NCBI GenBank assembly: GCA_965371445.1
Contig: CBDUYN010000116.1
Span: 1 to 31,961, forward strand
DNA from: DASWIG01 sp965371445
GTDB lineage: Bacteria > Acidobacteriota > Thermoanaerobaculia > Multivoradales > J023
Direction of reading: 5' to 3'
Length of the DNA: 31,961 bases
Part shown: positions 23,495-30,616 of the stretch, piece after piece
Layout of the letters: each line of letters opens with the position of its first letter
Numbering within the stretch: position 1 is the stretch's first letter
Made by a program: the position numbers and the translations under genes
The notes under the pieces: model-generated
Told to the model about the DNA's origin: nothing
The model's database searches: none
Seen by the model: only the letters and a program-made list of their open reading frames with translations

Positions 23495-25879
23495 ATGCGT
23501 GTGTGGTTGATACTCTGGATGATCACGACCTGGATGATCGCCGCCCTCTTCCTGGCGCCGCTCGCCGCCCAGGAGACGGCGGCGGCAGACGATCGAATCA
23601 CCTTCAACGTCAAGTTGGACAACCAGCAAGGTGGCGGCCGGGTCGAGGGCTGGGCCGGGGACTTCGATTTCCAGGAGGGGGAGTACCTGATCGCGCGAGA
23701 CAGCGTGGAGATCAAGTACCGTGACCTGCGCCTCCGGGCCGACCTGGTGCGCATCGACGCCGCGACCAGCCTCTTGACCGCCGAGGGCTCGATCATCCTC
23801 GACGAGGGGCCGCGGCGCTTGATCGGCGACACGCTCGAATACCACCTCGCGGAGCGCACCGGGCGGCTCACCCACGCCACCGCTTTCGTCGAGAACGAGT
23901 ACTACTTCACGGGCGAGACGATCGAAAAGCTCGACGACGAGACCTTCAGCCTCGACAAAGGCGTCTTCACCTCCTGTAACCAGGAGGTGCCCTCGTGGTC
24001 GATCCACATGAGCCACGCCAAGATCACGATAGACGACTACGCGCGCATCAAAGGTGCCCGCATGAAGCTCAAGAAAGTCCCGATCTTCTACGTCCCCTAC
24101 ATGCTCTGGCCGACGACGACGGAGCGCTCCTCGGGCTTTCTCGTCCCGCAGCCGGGCTACTCGAACCGGCGCGGCGCCGAGCTCGGCCTCGCCTACTTCC
24201 AGACGCTCGGCCGCAGCGTCGACACCACCTTTAACGTCGAGCTCTCCTCGAAGGACTACTTCGGCTTCGGCAACGAGATCCGCTACCGTCCCTCCGGGTC
24301 GACGACCGGCTCTTTTGAGGCCTTCCTGATCAACGACCCGGAGATGGACGAGCTCGATCCGCTGCGCGCCCTCGACCCGGCGATCCTCGGCTTCGACCCG
24401 GAGCTGCTGCCCGACGCGGCCCGCTGGAAGGTGAGCTACCACCACGAGTCAAACGACGTCTGGGGCGGTTTTCGGGCCGCCGTCAACTTCCAGGACTTTT
24501 CCGATCCGACCTACCGCCAGGACTTCGAACGCGCCGTCAACCGCCAGTCGAACAGCTTCATCTACTCCAACGCCTACCTGTCGCGAAACTTCGGGCAGCA
24601 AAGCTTCAACATCCTCGTCGACCTGCGCGAGCAGATCAAGACCCGGACCTACGACCCCACCGACTTCGGGGTCGCGGGATTCAACGAGCCGCGCCGCGTC
24701 GGCGAGATCATCGAGGACCGCCGCCAGCTCCCCGAGATCGAGTACCGCCTCCGGCCGACGCGAATCGGCAACTCTTCGATCTATTTCAACCTCGACGGCA
24801 ATCTCCACTACCTCTCGGTCGACTCCGACCGCCAGGGTAAGTCGTCCTACGGCCGCGCCGACCTCTTTACGAGCTTCTCGGTCCCGGTCTCGACCCTGGC
24901 CTGGCTCTCCGTCAAGCTCGACGTCGGCGGCCGGGCGACTCACTACACCAACACCATCAATCCGGCGACCGGCCACTTTTTCAACGACGAGTCCGACACG
25001 ACCCTCGACGAAAAGGACAAGTCGCTCGACCGGACCTTCGGCGTCGCCGGGGTCGAGATCGTCGGCCCGTCGTTCTCAAAAATCTTCGAGAAGAAAAAGC
25101 CGGGCCGCTTCTCCAAGGTCAAGCACATCGTCGAGCCGCGGATCGAATACGTCTACCGCGACGCTTTCGACGACCCCAGGACCGACGCGGACGGCAATCC
25201 GATCCCCGACGACGACGGCGAGGTGCCGCTCTTTGACGAGATCGACCGCTTCCGTCCGGCGAACCAGGCGACCTTCTCGTTCATCAACCGCATCATGGCC
25301 AAGCCCTCCGACCCGGACGCAGGCAGCGGTTTCGAGATCCTCTCTTTCGCCCTCGAGCAGCCCTACAGCTTCGACCAGGACCGGCCGCTCCAGAGCGGCA
25401 CCGTCGATGGCGTCCGCTTGGAGTCGCAGGCAGGGCCGCTGCGGGCCATCCTGCGCTTCAACCCCTCGCGGCAGACGAGCGTGAAGGCCGAAGCGCGCTA
25501 CAACACGCTTTTCAGCAACATCCAGTCGCTGTCGCTCTCCGGCGGCTTCCGCGCCGGCAACCACGGCTTCGGGGGGTCGCTACAGACCGGCTGGAACGTA
25601 CAGACGGGCGAGGTGCAAAACAACCAGGCGCGTCTTTTCACCTCGCTCGCCCTCGGCCCCAAGGTCAAGCTCGACGCCAGCCTCTCCTTTGACCTCGAGG
25701 ACGAAGACGCCAAGAACCCCTTGCAGCAGCGCTACTTCCTGAGCTACAAGGGTTCCTGCTACACGCTCCAGCTCGAGCTTCGTGAATCGCAGTTCGGTCT
25801 GATCGAGGACCGCGACTTCCGTTTCTCGTTTACTTTGAAAAACGTCGGCACGTTCATCGACATGAACGGCAGCCTCTGA
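23495..25879 (+). CDS. lptD: LPS-assembly outer-membrane protein LptD
   Basis: The start is ATG 23495, with GAGGAGAGGAG just upstream. It is preferred to 23450 because it begins the signal peptide (MRVWLILWMITTWM). The mature protein has an OstA-like jelly roll (about 45-170) that receives LPS from the periplasmic bridge. The conserved LptD segment follows: FTSCNQEVPSW, then KVPIFYVPYMLWPT and ERSSGFLVPQPGYSNRRG. The rest is a beta barrel (about 240-794) ending in alternating strands. It inserts LPS into the outer leaflet. Only two cysteines are visible, in SCNQ and GSCYT, rather than the four of E. coli. It sits directly upstream of nucleotide-sugar genes, which fits a shared role in LPS. 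Confidence 0.93.
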   Translation: MRVWLILWMITTWMIAALFLAPLAAQETAAADDRITFNVKLDNQQGGGRVEGWAGDFDFQEGEYLIARDSVEIKYRDLRLRADLVRIDAATSLLTAEGSIILDEGPRRLIGDTLEYHLAERTGRLTHATAFVENEYYFTGETIEKLDDETFSLDKGVFTSCNQEVPSWSIHMSHAKITIDDYARIKGARMKLKKVPIFYVPYMLWPTTTERSSGFLVPQPGYSNRRGAELGLAYFQTLGRSVDTTFNVELSSKDYFGFGNEIRYRPSGSTTGSFEAFLINDPEMDELDPLRALDPAILGFDPELLPDAARWKVSYHHESNDVWGGFRAAVNFQDFSDPTYRQDFERAVNRQSNSFIYSNAYLSRNFGQQSFNILVDLREQIKTRTYDPTDFGVAGFNEPRRVGEIIEDRRQLPEIEYRLRPTRIGNSSIYFNLDGNLHYLSVDSDRQGKSSYGRADLFTSFSVPVSTLAWLSVKLDVGGRATHYTNTINPATGHFFNDESDTTLDEKDKSLDRTFGVAGVEIVGPSFSKIFEKKKPGRFSKVKHIVEPRIEYVYRDAFDDPRTDADGNPIPDDDGEVPLFDEIDRFRPANQATFSFINRIMAKPSDPDAGSGFEILSFALEQPYSFDQDRPLQSGTVDGVRLESQAGPLRAILRFNPSRQTSVKAEARYNTLFSNIQSLSLSGGFRAGNHGFGGSLQTGWNVQTGEVQNNQARLFTSLALGPKVKLDASLSFDLEDEDAKNPLQQRYFLSYKGSCYTLQLELRESQFGLIEDRDFRFSFTLKNVGTFIDMNGSL

Positions 25880-25908
25880 CGAAAAACCATAGGTCTCATC
25901 AAAACGTC

Positions 25909-26991
25909 ATGAAAGGTTTGATACTCTCTGGCGGCAAGGGGACGCGTCTGCGCCCCCTGACCTACACCTCCGCCAAGCAGCTCGTGCCGGTGGCCAACAA
26001 GCCCGTGCTTTTCTTTGGCATCGAATCGATCGTCGAGGCCGGGATCACCGAGATCGGCATCATCGTGGGCGACACCAAAGACGAGATCGAGGGCGCCGTC
26101 GGTGACGGCTCGCAGTTCGGCGCCCAGATCACCTACATCGAACAAGACTCGCCCCAGGGCCTTGCCCACGCCGTCCTGATCGCCGAGGAGTTCATGGCCG
26201 GCGAGGAGTTCGTCATGTACCTCGGTGACAACTTGATCGCCGGCGGCATCAAGAGCCTGGTCGAGGAGTACCGCGAGCTTCAAGCCGAGGGCTGCTCTTC
26301 CCAGATCCTGCTCGCCGAAGTGGCGAACCCGGAGCAGTTCGGCGTCGCCGAGCTCTCCGCGGACGGCAAGAAAATCAAGTGCCTGGTCGAGAAACCCCCC
26401 GAGCCGCGCTCCAACCTGGCGCTTGTCGGCGTCTACATGTTCGATCGCAACATCTTCGACTCGGTCAAGGCGATCAAGCCCTCGGCGCGCGGCGAGCTCG
26501 AGATCACCGACGCCATTCAGGACCTGATCGACCGCGGCCTCGACGTCCACCCCCACAAGGTCCGCGGCTGGTGGAAGGATACGGGAAAGCTCGAGGACAT
26601 GCTGGAAGCCAACCGCATCGTCCTGGAGAACCTCGACGTCCACCGCGGCCGCGGCGAGGTCGGCCGGGGGAGCACGATCGAGGGCCGGGTGGCCCTCGGC
26701 GAGGGTGTCGAGCTCGTCGATTCGCTGGTCCGCGGCCCGGCGATTCTCGGCGCCGGTACGAAGCTCAAGAACGCTTTTGTCGGTCCTTACACCTCGATCG
26801 GCGACGGCTGCCTCCTGGAGGGCTGCGAGATCGAGAACTCGATCGTGCTCTCGGGAAGCGAGATCCGCGACATCAACCTGCGCATCGACGCCTCGCTCGT
26901 CGGCCGCAACGTGAAGATCAAGAAAACCGACTTCAAGCCCAAGGCCTACCGTTTCATGCTCGGCGACAATTCGGAAGTAGGGATCACATGA
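25909..26991 (+). CDS. Nucleotidyltransferase, RmlA-like glucose-1-phosphate thymidylyltransferase (long form)
   Basis: A 360-residue protein beginning MKGLILSGGKGTRLRPLTYT, the signature of sugar-nucleotidyltransferases. YLGDN and RGWWKDTGKLEDML correspond to the sugar-binding region. Residues about 245-345 form a left-handed beta-helix-like tail with hexapeptide repeats. This is the long form seen in actinobacterial and archaeal enzymes rather than the 290-residue RmlA. It likely converts glucose-1-phosphate and dTTP to dTDP-glucose. Its stop overlaps the next start (ATGA at 26988), so it is coupled to rmlD. The substrate call is by family resemblance; related uridylyltransferases cannot be fully excluded. 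Confidence 0.88.
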   Translation: MKGLILSGGKGTRLRPLTYTSAKQLVPVANKPVLFFGIESIVEAGITEIGIIVGDTKDEIEGAVGDGSQFGAQITYIEQDSPQGLAHAVLIAEEFMAGEEFVMYLGDNLIAGGIKSLVEEYRELQAEGCSSQILLAEVANPEQFGVAELSADGKKIKCLVEKPPEPRSNLALVGVYMFDRNIFDSVKAIKPSARGELEITDAIQDLIDRGLDVHPHKVRGWWKDTGKLEDMLEANRIVLENLDVHRGRGEVGRGSTIEGRVALGEGVELVDSLVRGPAILGAGTKLKNAFVGPYTSIGDGCLLEGCEIENSIVLSGSEIRDINLRIDASLVGRNVKIKKTDFKPKAYRFMLGDNSEVGIT

Positions 26992-27836
26992 AGCGGGCCC
27001 TCGTCCTGGGAGGCCGGGGCATGCTCGGGCGCGCCGTCGCCGAGCTCTGGCGGCGGCGCGGTCAGGCGGCGCTCGCCATCGACATCGAGCACGTTGACGT
27101 CACCAAGAGAGAGAGCCTCCTCGGCTGGATCGAGAGCTTTCGCCCGGAGCTCGTCGTCAACTGCGCGGCTTTTACCCAGGTCGACGCTTGCGAGAGCGAG
27201 CGCGAGACCGCGATCAAAGTCAACGGCTCGGCGCTTCAAAACGTCGCCGCGGCGGCGGCGGCGGGAGGTTGTGAGCTCGTCCACATCTCGACCGACTACG
27301 TCTTCGACGGCAACGGTCCGGGCGGCGAGCGCGTCCCCTATCCGGTCGACGCCGAGACCGGACCGACCTCGGTCTACGGCGAGTCGAAGCTCCTGGGCGA
27401 GCAGAAAGCGCTCGGCTACGAGCGCACTCAGGTCATCCGCACGAGCTGGCTTTTTGGCCCTGACGGCCTCAACTTCGTCGCCACCATGTTACGGCTCGCG
27501 AAGACGAAGGCGACGCTCAAGGTGGTCGACGACCAGGTCGGCTGCCCCACCTATGCACCCTTTCTGGCCCGCGCCATCTGGGACCTCCAGGCGACCGGGC
27601 TCTACGGCATCTTTCACTACTGCAATCGTGACGCGGTCTCCTGGTATGGCTTCGCCCGTGAGATCCTCGGCCCCGGCGTGGACGTACGACCCTGCTCGAC
27701 GGCCGAGTTTCCCCGTCCCGCTCCACGGCCGGCCTGGTCGGTCCTCGACACGAGCCGCTTCGAGGAAGCGGTCGGCCGCCGGGTGGAGCCCTGGCTCCAC
27801 GGACTGTCCGCGTATTTTGACTCCTCCGGAGATTAG
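26988..27836 (+). CDS. rfbD: dTDP-4-dehydrorhamnose reductase RmlD
   Basis: A 282-residue short-chain reductase of normal RmlD length. It has the dinucleotide-binding motif GGRGMLG (8-14), the family signature HISTDYVFDG (99-108) and the catalytic YGESK pair (Tyr130, Lys134). The RTSWLFG and VVDDQVGCPTY segments are typical of RmlD. It performs the last NAD(P)H-dependent step to dTDP-L-rhamnose. The start, ATG 26988, overlaps the previous stop; the longer upstream open frame is an out-of-frame reading of rmlA. The rmlB and rmlC steps are not encoded here. Confidence 0.9.
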   Translation: MKRALVLGGRGMLGRAVAELWRRRGQAALAIDIEHVDVTKRESLLGWIESFRPELVVNCAAFTQVDACESERETAIKVNGSALQNVAAAAAAGGCELVHISTDYVFDGNGPGGERVPYPVDAETGPTSVYGESKLLGEQKALGYERTQVIRTSWLFGPDGLNFVATMLRLAKTKATLKVVDDQVGCPTYAPFLARAIWDLQATGLYGIFHYCNRDAVSWYGFAREILGPGVDVRPCSTAEFPRPAPRPAWSVLDTSRFEEAVGRRVEPWLHGLSAYFDSSGD

Positions 27837-27842
27837 ACATCC

Positions 27843-28814
27843 ATGAAAGCATTGATCACAGGCATCACCGGGTTTGCGGGATCCCATCTGGCGGATTACC
27901 TCCTCGCAGACCATCCCGAGATCGAGGTCCACGGCATCCACCGCTGGCGCAGCCCCCTCGACAACATCTCGGAGATCGTCGACAAGGTCTCGCTCACCGA
28001 ATGCGACCTGTGCGACCTCCACTCGGTCTACCGCACGCTGGAGAAGATCCGCCCCGACTACATCTTCCACCTCGCGGCGCAGAGCTTCGTCCCCACCAGT
28101 TGGAGCGCGCCGGCGGCGACGCTCAACACCAACGTCATCGGCCAGACCCACCTCTTCGAGGCGATCCGCGCCCTGGGCCTCGATCCGGTGGTCCAGATCG
28201 CCTGCTCGAGCGAAGAGTACGGCCTGGTGCGCTCCGACGAGGTGCCGATGACGGAGGAGAACCGCCTGCGACCGCTCTCGCCCTACGCGGTCTCCAAGGT
28301 GGGACAGGACTTCCTCGCCTACCAGTACTTCCAGAGCTATGGCTTGAAGACCGTGCGCACCCGCGGCTTCAACCACACCGGACCGCGGCGCGGCAAGGTC
28401 TTCGTGACCTCGAACTTCGCCATGCAGCTGGCGAAAATCAAGGCGGGGCTCCAGGAGCCGGTGATCCGGGTCGGCAACCTCGAAGCACGCCGTGACTTCA
28501 CGGACGTCCGCGACATGGTGCGGGCCTACTACCTGGCGGTCACCAAGGGAAGGCCCGGCGAGGTCTACAACATCGGCTCCGGCAAGACGATCACCATCCA
28601 GGAGCTCCTCGACCGCCTGATCGAGCTCGCCGACGTCGAGGTCGAGGTCCGCCAGGACCCTGAGCGTATGCGGCCCTCCGACGTCGAGATCCTCCTGGCC
28701 GACGCCTCGAAGTTCAAGGCCGACACGGGCTGGGAGCCCCGGATCCCCTTCGAGCAGACTTTGAAGGACACGCTCGAATACTGGTACGAGCGGCTAGCCG
28801 CCCGTCATGTCTAG
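27843..28814 (+). CDS. gmd: GDP-mannose 4,6-dehydratase-like SDR epimerase/dehydratase
   Basis: A 323-residue extended short-chain dehydrogenase with the NAD-binding motif TGITGFAGSHL (6-16). The active-site segment CSSEEYG lies at 121-127 and the YAVSK pair is Tyr148/Lys152. RGFNHTGPRRGKVFVTSNFA is the substrate loop typical of GDP-mannose dehydratases. It probably makes GDP-4-keto-6-deoxymannose in the cytoplasm. It starts 6 bases after the rmlD stop, and its end overlaps the next start by 8 bases. dTDP-sugar dehydratase activity is an alternative, given the dTDP genes immediately upstream. Confidence 0.82.
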   Translation: MKALITGITGFAGSHLADYLLADHPEIEVHGIHRWRSPLDNISEIVDKVSLTECDLCDLHSVYRTLEKIRPDYIFHLAAQSFVPTSWSAPAATLNTNVIGQTHLFEAIRALGLDPVVQIACSSEEYGLVRSDEVPMTEENRLRPLSPYAVSKVGQDFLAYQYFQSYGLKTVRTRGFNHTGPRRGKVFVTSNFAMQLAKIKAGLQEPVIRVGNLEARRDFTDVRDMVRAYYLAVTKGRPGEVYNIGSGKTITIQELLDRLIELADVEVEVRQDPERMRPSDVEILLADASKFKADTGWEPRIPFEQTLKDTLEYWYERLAARHV

Positions 28815-29736
28815 CATGCACGTCTTGATCACCGGGATCACCGGTTTCGTCGGCACCGCGATGGCCCGGCGCCTGGCCGCCGCGGGGATGCGGGTCTCGG
28901 GCCTGACGGCCGACGAGGTCGTCCCCGTCGAGGGTGTGGAAGACGGCGCCGTCGTCAACGTCGACGTCCTCGACCTGCCGGCGCTCGAGGAGACGATCGC
29001 CCGTGCCAATCCGCAGGTGGTCGTCCACCTGGCGGGGCTCGCCCACGTCGGCGATTCGTGGAAGCGGCCGGGCGACTACCTGCGGGTGAACTTCAGTGGC
29101 ACCCGAAACGTCCTGAAGGCCACCGCCGGACGGCGGGTGCTTTTCGCCTCGAGCGCCGAGGTCTACGGCAAGGTCCCCGAGTCGGAGCAGCCGATCGACG
29201 AGGAGCGTCCCCTCGACCCGCGCTCGCCCTACGCCATGACCAAGGCCTGCGCCGAGGACATCGCGCGCGCCCGCGGCGCGATCGTCGTGCGCGCGTTCAA
29301 CTGCGTCGGTCCCGGGCAGGCGGGACGCTTCGCGCTGCCCTCGTTCGCGGCGCAGCTGGCGGCGATCGAGCGCGGCGAGCACGAGCCGGTGATCCACGTC
29401 GGCGACCTCACGCCGAAGCGCGATTTCCTGCACATTGAGGACGCCGCCGCCGGCTACGAGGTGCTGATCGAGCGCGGCCAGCCGGGCCGGGCCTACAACC
29501 TGGCGAGCGGCGTCGCGGTCGAGATCGGCGAAGCTCTGGATCGGCTGCGCAAGGTTTCGGGTGTCGAGGCGCGAGTGGAACGCGACGAGTCGCGGGTGCG
29601 TCCGGTGGACCTGCGCGTCCTCTGCGGCTCGACGGAGCGGATGGAGAAGCTCGGATGGCGGCGCGAGCACGACCTGGACGAGGCGTTGACGGATCTCTGG
29701 CGTACGACCCGGGAGCGGACGGCCGCTCAGAAGTAG
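28807..29736 (+). CDS. NAD-dependent epimerase/reductase, GDP-6-deoxy-4-keto-mannose reductase-like
   Basis: A 309-residue extended short-chain dehydrogenase with the NAD motif LITGITGFVGTAM (8-20). The active-site segment FASSAEVYG lies at 113-121 and PYAMTK carries Tyr142 and Lys146. RAFNCVGPGQ is the substrate loop of the Rmd group, which reduces GDP-4-keto-6-deoxymannose to GDP-D-rhamnose. Paired with the upstream gmd-like gene it would complete that route. It starts at ATG 28807, overlapping the previous gene; a second in-frame ATG at 28816 is possible. It is last in the run of nucleotide-sugar genes. The exact product is inferred from context. Confidence 0.82.
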   Translation: MSSMHVLITGITGFVGTAMARRLAAAGMRVSGLTADEVVPVEGVEDGAVVNVDVLDLPALEETIARANPQVVVHLAGLAHVGDSWKRPGDYLRVNFSGTRNVLKATAGRRVLFASSAEVYGKVPESEQPIDEERPLDPRSPYAMTKACAEDIARARGAIVVRAFNCVGPGQAGRFALPSFAAQLAAIERGEHEPVIHVGDLTPKRDFLHIEDAAAGYEVLIERGQPGRAYNLASGVAVEIGEALDRLRKVSGVEARVERDESRVRPVDLRVLCGSTERMEKLGWRREHDLDEALTDLWRTTRERTAAQK

Positions 29737-29766
29737 GGTTCGCCCGCGGGCGGGCGGGACGCCGGC

Positions 29767-29788
29767 CGTGGGGGACGAAGCCCCCACG
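29767..29788 (+). terminator. Hairpin downstream of the sugar operon
   Basis: CGTGGGGG, a six-base loop and CCCCCACG form a perfect 8-bp stem 31 bases after the last sugar gene's stop. There is no T-tract, so it could be a repeat palindrome rather than a true terminator. An adjacent palindrome (CGCCCGCGGGCG, 29741-29752) supports the repeat view. Confidence 0.35.
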
Positions 29789-29927
29789 CTGAGAGGTCTC
29801 GAGAAAAGGCCACTTCATAACCTCACGGCCACATGCCGCGCTTGCGTCCGGACGTGGTGGGGAGGACGCTGGAGCTGGGGGATGCGGAGCGTGCGGCGTC
29901 GGAGGTGCGGCGAGGTGGGAGCGGACC

Positions 29928-30251
29928 TCACAGCAGCTTGATCAGGGTGGCGAGGGCACCGATCGCGACGAAGAAGAGCCCACCGAGACGGATGATCAGC
30001 CGGCTTTCGAGCTCCTTGAGGCTCGTTTCGAGCTTGACCTCAAGCTCCTTGATGTCGCGGTGAAGCTCGGCGATGTCGCGGTGAAGCTCGGCGATGTCGC
30101 GGTGAATCTCGGCCAGATCCTGCTTCGTCGCCACCCGCTCTTCGATGAGCCCGGCGATCGCCTCGACTTGGACCTCGGCCTGCTTCTCCGGCATACCGGC
30201 ATCGCGGAGCTTCTTCACGTAGGCGTGGGTATCGAAGGCTAGGGCGGGCAT
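29928..30251 (-). CDS. Small coiled-coil membrane protein (DUF1640-like)
   Basis: A 107-residue protein starting at ATG 30251, with GGAG six bases upstream; the longer open frame to 30500 reads into intergenic hairpins. The N-terminus (MPALAFDTHAYVKKLRDAG and GMPEKQAEVQVEAI) is typical of the DUF1640/CCDC90-like family. The middle is a long coiled coil containing repeats of AELHRDI, made from near-identical 21-bp DNA repeats at about 30057-30110. A single C-terminal transmembrane helix (LGGLFFVAIGALATLIKLL) ends it, so it is tail-anchored in the inner membrane. The bacterial function is not known. It stands alone, convergent with the sugar operon. Confidence 0.8.
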   Translation of the reverse strand: MPALAFDTHAYVKKLRDAGMPEKQAEVQVEAIAGLIEERVATKQDLAEIHRDIAELHRDIAELHRDIKELEVKLETSLKELESRLIIRLGGLFFVAIGALATLIKLL

Positions 30252-30318
30252 TGGGATCTCCGGAGACGGCGTCGTCGCTTCGGCTACGATTGGCCTCCAT
30301 CTCCACTTTACCACGTCT

Positions 30319-30466
30319 CGCTTCCCCCAGGGACGTAGTCCCACTGGAAGCGGAGCCGTTACGGTCACGGACTCCTGGTCCCGAAGGGACGCCTTCGCTG
30401 GGACCGCGGGCGTCCCGCCCGCCTCTTCGTCCCGGAGGGAAGCCCGGGCGAATACAAGATTCGCCC
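30319..30466. repeat. Cluster of intergenic hairpins
   Basis: Four palindromes are packed together. There is a nested one, CGCTTCC...GGGAC-GTA-GTCCC...GGAAGCG (30319-30352). GTCCC-GAA-GGGAC lies at 30378-30390 and GCGGGCG-TCC-CGCCCGC at 30406-30422. GGGCGAAT-ACAAG-ATTCGCCC lies at 30446-30466. They are separated by short GC-rich linkers. The cluster occupies the gap between the DUF1640-like gene and the secreted gene at 30617. The type resembles REP-like intergenic repeats, and no gene reads through it convincingly. Confidence 0.65.
30397..30423 (-). repeat. Dispersed intergenic repeat, copy 2
   Basis: Read on the minus strand this is GGCGGGCGGGACG, four bases, then CGGTCCCAGC. These are the same two blocks as at 223-250, about 30 kb away on the opposite strand. 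Confidence 0.6.
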
Positions 30467-30616
30467 CTACGAGAGAGGCACCCGTCAGGCGTAGGGGCAA
30501 TCCTTGTGATCGTCCGCTCTTCGTCCCGAAGCGGTGGCTCGTGAGAGGCCCGGCTGCTCGCCGCCTGGATCCGTTCTTCTAGGGCTTGCTCGGAGGCACG
30601 GGATAAGATCGACGAG

